Assembly (NCBI GenBank): GCA_037384225.1
Contig: JARROD010000125.1
Location: 1 to 9,684, forward strand
Length of the DNA: 9,684 nt
Source: JARROD01 sp037384225
Lineage (GTDB): Bacteria; Pseudomonadota; Gammaproteobacteria; Pseudomonadales; Cellvibrionaceae
Direction: 5' to 3'
Shown: one piece after another, positions 7,037-9,684 of the stretch
Layout: each line of letters opens with the position of its first letter
Numbering within the stretch: the stretch's first letter is position 1
Position numbers and translations under genes: made by a program
Notes under the pieces: generated by a model
The model's input: the letters and a program-made list of their open reading frames with translations, nothing else
Told to the model about the DNA's origin: nothing
Databases searched by the model: none

Positions 7037-7054
7037 GAAGTTATTTCGTGCACG
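7037..7054 (+). repeat. 18-bp direct repeat, copy 2
   Basis: GAAGTTATTTCGTGCACG is identical to 6152-6169. It lies eight bases after the stop codon that ends the truncated transposase, so it may mark the breakpoint where the rest of the insertion sequence was lost or another repeat was joined. Confidence 0.7.
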
Positions 7055-7250
7055 CCCCTAAACAACAAAAGCTGCTCATTTTGTTAGGATTACCAAGTGG
7101 CTGACTGTCTTGATTATCTGGTGCATTGAATCGCTTGGTTTTGAAATTTTTCAATCACGGAATTCGAAAAGACGGCCTTGTTCATCGTTTTGCCCGGTTT
7201 GGGTGCTAATCGTCCCGGCTCGAGTGGACGCATTCGCGGCGCTTTGTTTA

Positions 7251-7281
7251 GGCGGCATTAAACCGCCTTCAAGGTGGTTTT
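7251..7281. terminator. Putative terminator downstream of the OPT gene, with overlapping alternative hairpins
   Basis: Two hairpins compete for the same bases. One pairs 7260-7269 with 7271-7280 (near-perfect, one G-T pair on the plus strand, tiny loop). The other pairs GGCGG at 7251-7255 with CCGCC at 7263-7267. They lie 25 to 55 bases past the stop codon of the minus-strand OPT gene, where a terminator is expected, and short T-runs flank the longer stem on both strands. The T-run is weak for rho-independent termination, so confidence is moderate. The rest of 7055-7305 shows nothing I can name. Confidence 0.4.
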
Positions 7282-7305
7282 GGGTAAGTCATAGCCTCAT
7301 TTAAA

Positions 7306-9267
7306 TCACGACTTTACCACATGAATAACGCGGAAAAACCAGACTATTAATAAACTAAAACCAATTGCGCCTGCGGCCATCGCCATCCATTCGCTACCTG
7401 CCCAGCCAGTGCCGATGCCATCCGGCTTTTTATTTTGTATAAACGCGACGGCAGCAATACCAACACCTAATAAGCCTTCGCCGCCGACAAATCCACTGCC
7501 GAGAAGAACACCTCGTTCTCGGCGCTCTTCCAATTGCGAGGTGTTTTTAGTTTTCTTTTCAAAATAGTGGCGGATTAAGCCGCCAATAAAAATAGGTGTC
7601 ATTGTCGCCACAGGTAAGTAAACACCGACAGCAAAGGGTAGCGAAGGAATTCGAATTAACTCACAGGAAATTGCGATTCCAGCGCCAATAGCAACTAAAA
7701 CCCAAGGTAAATTCTGATCGAGTACGCCATCAATAACCAGTTTCATCAGTGTTGCTTGCGGCGCAGGTAATTCTTTTGAGCCAAAGCCAAATGTTTCCGC
7801 GAGTAAGAGTACCGCTAAACAAACGAATGTCGCCGAAGTTAATACACCGATTAGTTCAGCAATTTGTTGCTTTTTAGGTGTGGCACCTAATAAAAAACCA
7901 CTCTTTAAATCTTGCGATGTATCGCCGGAAATAGACGCTGCGATAGCGACCACGCAACCGACAATCAACGTTGCAGCTTTACCCGTATTGTCAGTCCATC
8001 CCATCGCCAAAAATATTGTCGCGGTCCCGAGTAATGCAGCGATTGTCATACCGCTGGTTGGGTTTGACGTTACCCCCACCAGACCAACAATGCGAGAAGC
8101 CACAGTAACAAAGAAAAACGCGAAAAGCGTAACACAAAGTGCCGCAACCAACCGTGTTTCGACGCCTCCTACAGCACCGAATGCATTGGGAAATAGAGTA
8201 AGGACTAAAACAATACCTAAGATACCGATTCCGACAAGCTTCAACGGTACATCTTGATGTGTTCTTTTGACCGCCGCGTTTTGCGAGTTGGCGCCAATAT
8301 GTTTGGCACCAACTTTAAAGCTTTCGATCATCACAGGGATGCTACGGACTAACGTGATAATCCCTGCTGTCGCTACCGCCCCGGCACCGATATAACGAAC
8401 GTATCGGGTCCATATTTGACTAGCGGACATGTCCCTTATTAAATTCACCGTTTCAGGGAACAATGGCATCGTACGCGCCTCTCCCCAATAAGCGATTGCA
8501 GGAATAATGACCAGTGCGGACAATAATCCTCCACCAACCATAATCGCACCGATCCGCGGTCCTAAGATATAGCCGACGCCAAATAATGCGGCTGACAAGT
8601 CGATTCCGACACTGGCTTTTTTAATAAAAGGTATCTTTACCGCGGCATGGTCTGGAATTATTTTGAGCCATGAAGTTAACGCTTTAAATAGTGCAGCGAC
8701 CCCCATTCCCCAAAAAATAAATTTTGCTTTATCACCACCGACTTCATTGGCGACCAGTACCTCGGCGCAAGCCGTTCCCTCTGGGTAAGGTAGTTTGCCG
8801 TGTTCTTGTTCAATCAAAAATTTTCGTAGCGGGATCATAAATAATATCCCCAGCAAACCGCCACTCATAGCCAGCACGGTCATCTGCAATAAATCTGGTG
8901 CCATACCCCACATAAACAGCGCAGGTAAAGTAAAAATCACGCCGCTGGCGACAGAACTTGAAGCCGAACCGGTCGTTTGTGCTATATTGGTTTCTAAAAT
9001 TGTACTTTGAATGCCGCTTTTAGCGAGTATCTTAAATACCGCCACCGCCATGACGGCAACAGGGATCGACGTACTAATAGTTAACCCTGCGCGTAACCCT
9101 AAATAAGCATTAGCGGCACCAAAGACAATACCGAATAAAACGCCCAAACCCACGGCCTTAAATGTAAACTCAGCGATTGCTGCTTCTGCGGGAATATACG
9201 GGGGGTAACTTTCGCCTTCTTTCATCGGGGTGTAGGCTTTTGGGGTTAGGCCTTTTGGCTCACTCAC
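7306..9267 (-). CDS. OPT-family oligopeptide transporter
   Basis: The 653-residue integral inner-membrane protein belongs to the OPT family of proton-coupled importers of small peptides or peptide-like metal chelates. Signature segments in order are K-S-G-I-Q-S-T-I-L-E-T-N-I-A-Q (83-97), V-I-F-T-L-P-A-L-F (110-118), LPYPEGTACAEVL (159-171), SNPTSGMT (401-408), GDTSQDLKSGFLLGATPKKQ (448-467) and ERGVLLGSGFVGGEGLLG (584-601). Hydrophobic segments run throughout, consistent with the many helices usual for OPT, and the length matches bacterial members. Translation starts at GTG (9267-9265) with AGGAG five bases upstream. It stands alone, with its own promoter and a possible operator. Its third positions look more A+T-rich than those of GH31, so the genomic background may differ. 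The substrate cannot be told from sequence; peptides are likeliest and iron-chelate uptake is the alternative. Confidence 0.95.
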   Translation of the reverse strand: MSEPKGLTPKAYTPMKEGESYPPYIPAEAAIAEFTFKAVGLGVLFGIVFGAANAYLGLRAGLTISTSIPVAVMAVAVFKILAKSGIQSTILETNIAQTTGSASSSVASGVIFTLPALFMWGMAPDLLQMTVLAMSGGLLGILFMIPLRKFLIEQEHGKLPYPEGTACAEVLVANEVGGDKAKFIFWGMGVAALFKALTSWLKIIPDHAAVKIPFIKKASVGIDLSAALFGVGYILGPRIGAIMVGGGLLSALVIIPAIAYWGEARTMPLFPETVNLIRDMSASQIWTRYVRYIGAGAVATAGIITLVRSIPVMIESFKVGAKHIGANSQNAAVKRTHQDVPLKLVGIGILGIVLVLTLFPNAFGAVGGVETRLVAALCVTLFAFFFVTVASRIVGLVGVTSNPTSGMTIAALLGTATIFLAMGWTDNTGKAATLIVGCVVAIAASISGDTSQDLKSGFLLGATPKKQQIAELIGVLTSATFVCLAVLLLAETFGFGSKELPAPQATLMKLVIDGVLDQNLPWVLVAIGAGIAISCELIRIPSLPFAVGVYLPVATMTPIFIGGLIRHYFEKKTKNTSQLEERRERGVLLGSGFVGGEGLLGVGIAAVAFIQNKKPDGIGTGWAGSEWMAMAAGAIGFSLLIVWFFRVIHVVKS

Positions 9268-9272
9268 AGCGA

Positions 9273-9277
9273 CTCCT
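9273..9277 (-). promoter_or_regulatory. Shine-Dalgarno site deciding the OPT GTG start
   Basis: AGGAG on the minus strand lies five bases before the GTG at 9267-9265. This supports GTG over later in-frame ATG codons, the first of which (about residue 15) would remove part of the N-terminal tail and has no comparable site. Confidence 0.75.
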
Positions 9278-9307
9278 GCTAATGTTGGCTGTTATTAGTT
9301 TGCGACT

Positions 9308-9337
9308 ATTAAAACCGCGATGACAGCTTACTGTCAA
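9308..9337 (-). promoter_or_regulatory. Sigma70-type promoter of the OPT gene
   Basis: On the minus strand a perfect -35 box TTGACA (plus 9337-9332) is followed after 18 bases by TTTAAT (9313-9308), five of six matches to the -10 consensus. This leaves a short leader of roughly 30-35 bases before the GTG start. A second TATAAT word lies further upstream at 9358-9353, but I see no -35 box for it. Confidence 0.6.
9321..9336. promoter_or_regulatory. Perfect palindrome overlapping the OPT -35 box, possible operator
   Basis: TGACAGCTTACTGTCA is a perfect 6-4-6 inverted repeat. It covers five bases of the -35 box and part of the spacer of the OPT promoter, where a bound repressor would block RNA polymerase. 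Dimeric regulators commonly use such sites. No regulator gene lies in the window, so the binding protein is unknown, and a chance palindrome is possible. Confidence 0.45.
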
Positions 9338-9508
9338 ACCTATTCCCCTTAAATTATACCCAAAAGGACACCCACACCGGGCACTCTGTCTGGGAATGGC
9401 AACCCTGCGGCATCTGCGCATTAGAGAAGCTGATGTGGCAACATTGACTATCTACTGCATTTGGTTCTGCCAGACATCGCCGCATACGATCAGGTCTATA
9501 AACCCTAT
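9338..9508. other. Intergenic stretch between the OPT promoter and repeat element C
   Basis: Apart from a minus-strand TATAAT word at 9358-9353 I see nothing recognisable here. A minus-strand frame (9593-9354) is open, but it runs out of the repeat element and its translation is cysteine-rich and unlike any family I know, so I do not call it a gene. Confidence 0.4.
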
Positions 9509-9684
9509 CGTTGCATAAATTTTCGGCCCAGGACCGCTTCGCTCCTTCTATAGCCGCATTTTCAGGGTCGTGCTCAATTTTTCTAATCCTCACATAGGGT
9601 GAGCTATGCTCCGGTTAGAAAAATCTGCGCGCGTCCCTGAAAATACCGCTCTAAAAGGTCCTGAACTCGAAAATTTATGCAACG
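9509..9684. repeat. Complete 176-bp palindromic MITE-like element (copy C)
   Basis: The ends CGTTGCATAAATTTTCG (9509-9525) and CGAAAATTTATGCAACG (9668-9684) are perfect 17-bp terminal inverted repeats. Inside are further paired blocks: GGACC with GGTCC (9531-9535, 9657-9661), TTTTCAGGG with CCCTGAAAA (9559-9567, 9635-9643) and ATTTTTCTAA with TTAGAAAAAT (9577-9586, 9615-9624). The whole element could fold into one long interrupted hairpin. There is no coding capacity. Broken copies occur at 2403 and 6177. Size, terminal repeats and intergenic placement fit a miniature inverted-repeat element moved in trans. No target duplication can be checked, because the window ends on its last base. Confidence 0.85.

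Noticed and set aside
7110..7304. A 64-codon plus-strand frame, and a 23-codon minus-strand frame starting near 7191
   Set aside because: There is no ribosome site and no recognisable product, and the region includes the OPT terminator hairpin.
1..9684. A new defence, CRISPR, phage or biosynthetic system
   Set aside because: There are no spaced repeat arrays, nucleases, toxin-antitoxin pairs, reverse transcriptases or biosynthetic clusters. The intact genes are a propeller protein, a binding protein, a glycosidase and a transporter, and I will not stretch them into a system.

Overview
The window looks like accessory chromosome of a polysaccharide-degrading gammaproteobacterium. A Cellvibrionaceae-like organism is my best guess, from the cell-wall-sugar enzymes and Gram-negative export signals; I could not test this by search. 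Four intact protein genes are visible. They are a secreted YVTN-type beta-propeller protein (69-1328, +), an orphan periplasmic solute-binding protein of the SBP_bac_3 type (1593-2396, +), a large GH31 lipoprotein, most likely an alpha-xylosidase acting on xyloglucan-type oligosaccharides (3124-6075, +), and an OPT-family oligopeptide transporter (7306-9267, -).

The spaces between them hold much debris. Between 2397 and 3124 lie half of a palindromic repeat, a perfect GC-rich hairpin, the last 62 codons of a GH5 glycoside hydrolase on the minus strand, an A+T-rich junction of about 40 bp, and the frameshifted 3' end of an unidentified gene on the plus strand. That gene's stop codon overlaps the GH31 start (TAATG). 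The simplest reading is an ancestral divergent pair, GH5 one way and geneX-GH31 the other, whose 5' halves and shared promoter region were deleted. GH31 would then be the surviving member of a glucan or xyloglucan utilisation locus.

Between 6076 and 7305 lie a second fragment of the repeat, a 3'-truncated IS5/IS427-group transposase, and an 18-bp direct repeat (6152-6169 and 7037-7054) that brackets both. The OPT gene on the other strand ends at 7306 with a hairpin just beyond it. Upstream it has a GTG start with a good Shine-Dalgarno site, a near-consensus sigma70 promoter, and a perfect 6-4-6 palindrome overlapping the -35 box, which looks like an operator.

The window ends at base 9684 exactly on the terminus of a complete 176-bp palindromic element with perfect 17-bp terminal inverted repeats. 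It is the intact member of the family whose broken copies lie at 2403 and 6177. The base composition of GH31 (G+C-rich) and OPT (more A+T-rich at third positions) differs by eye, so the window seems to be a mosaic. I saw no RNA genes, CRISPR arrays, phage genes or defence genes.
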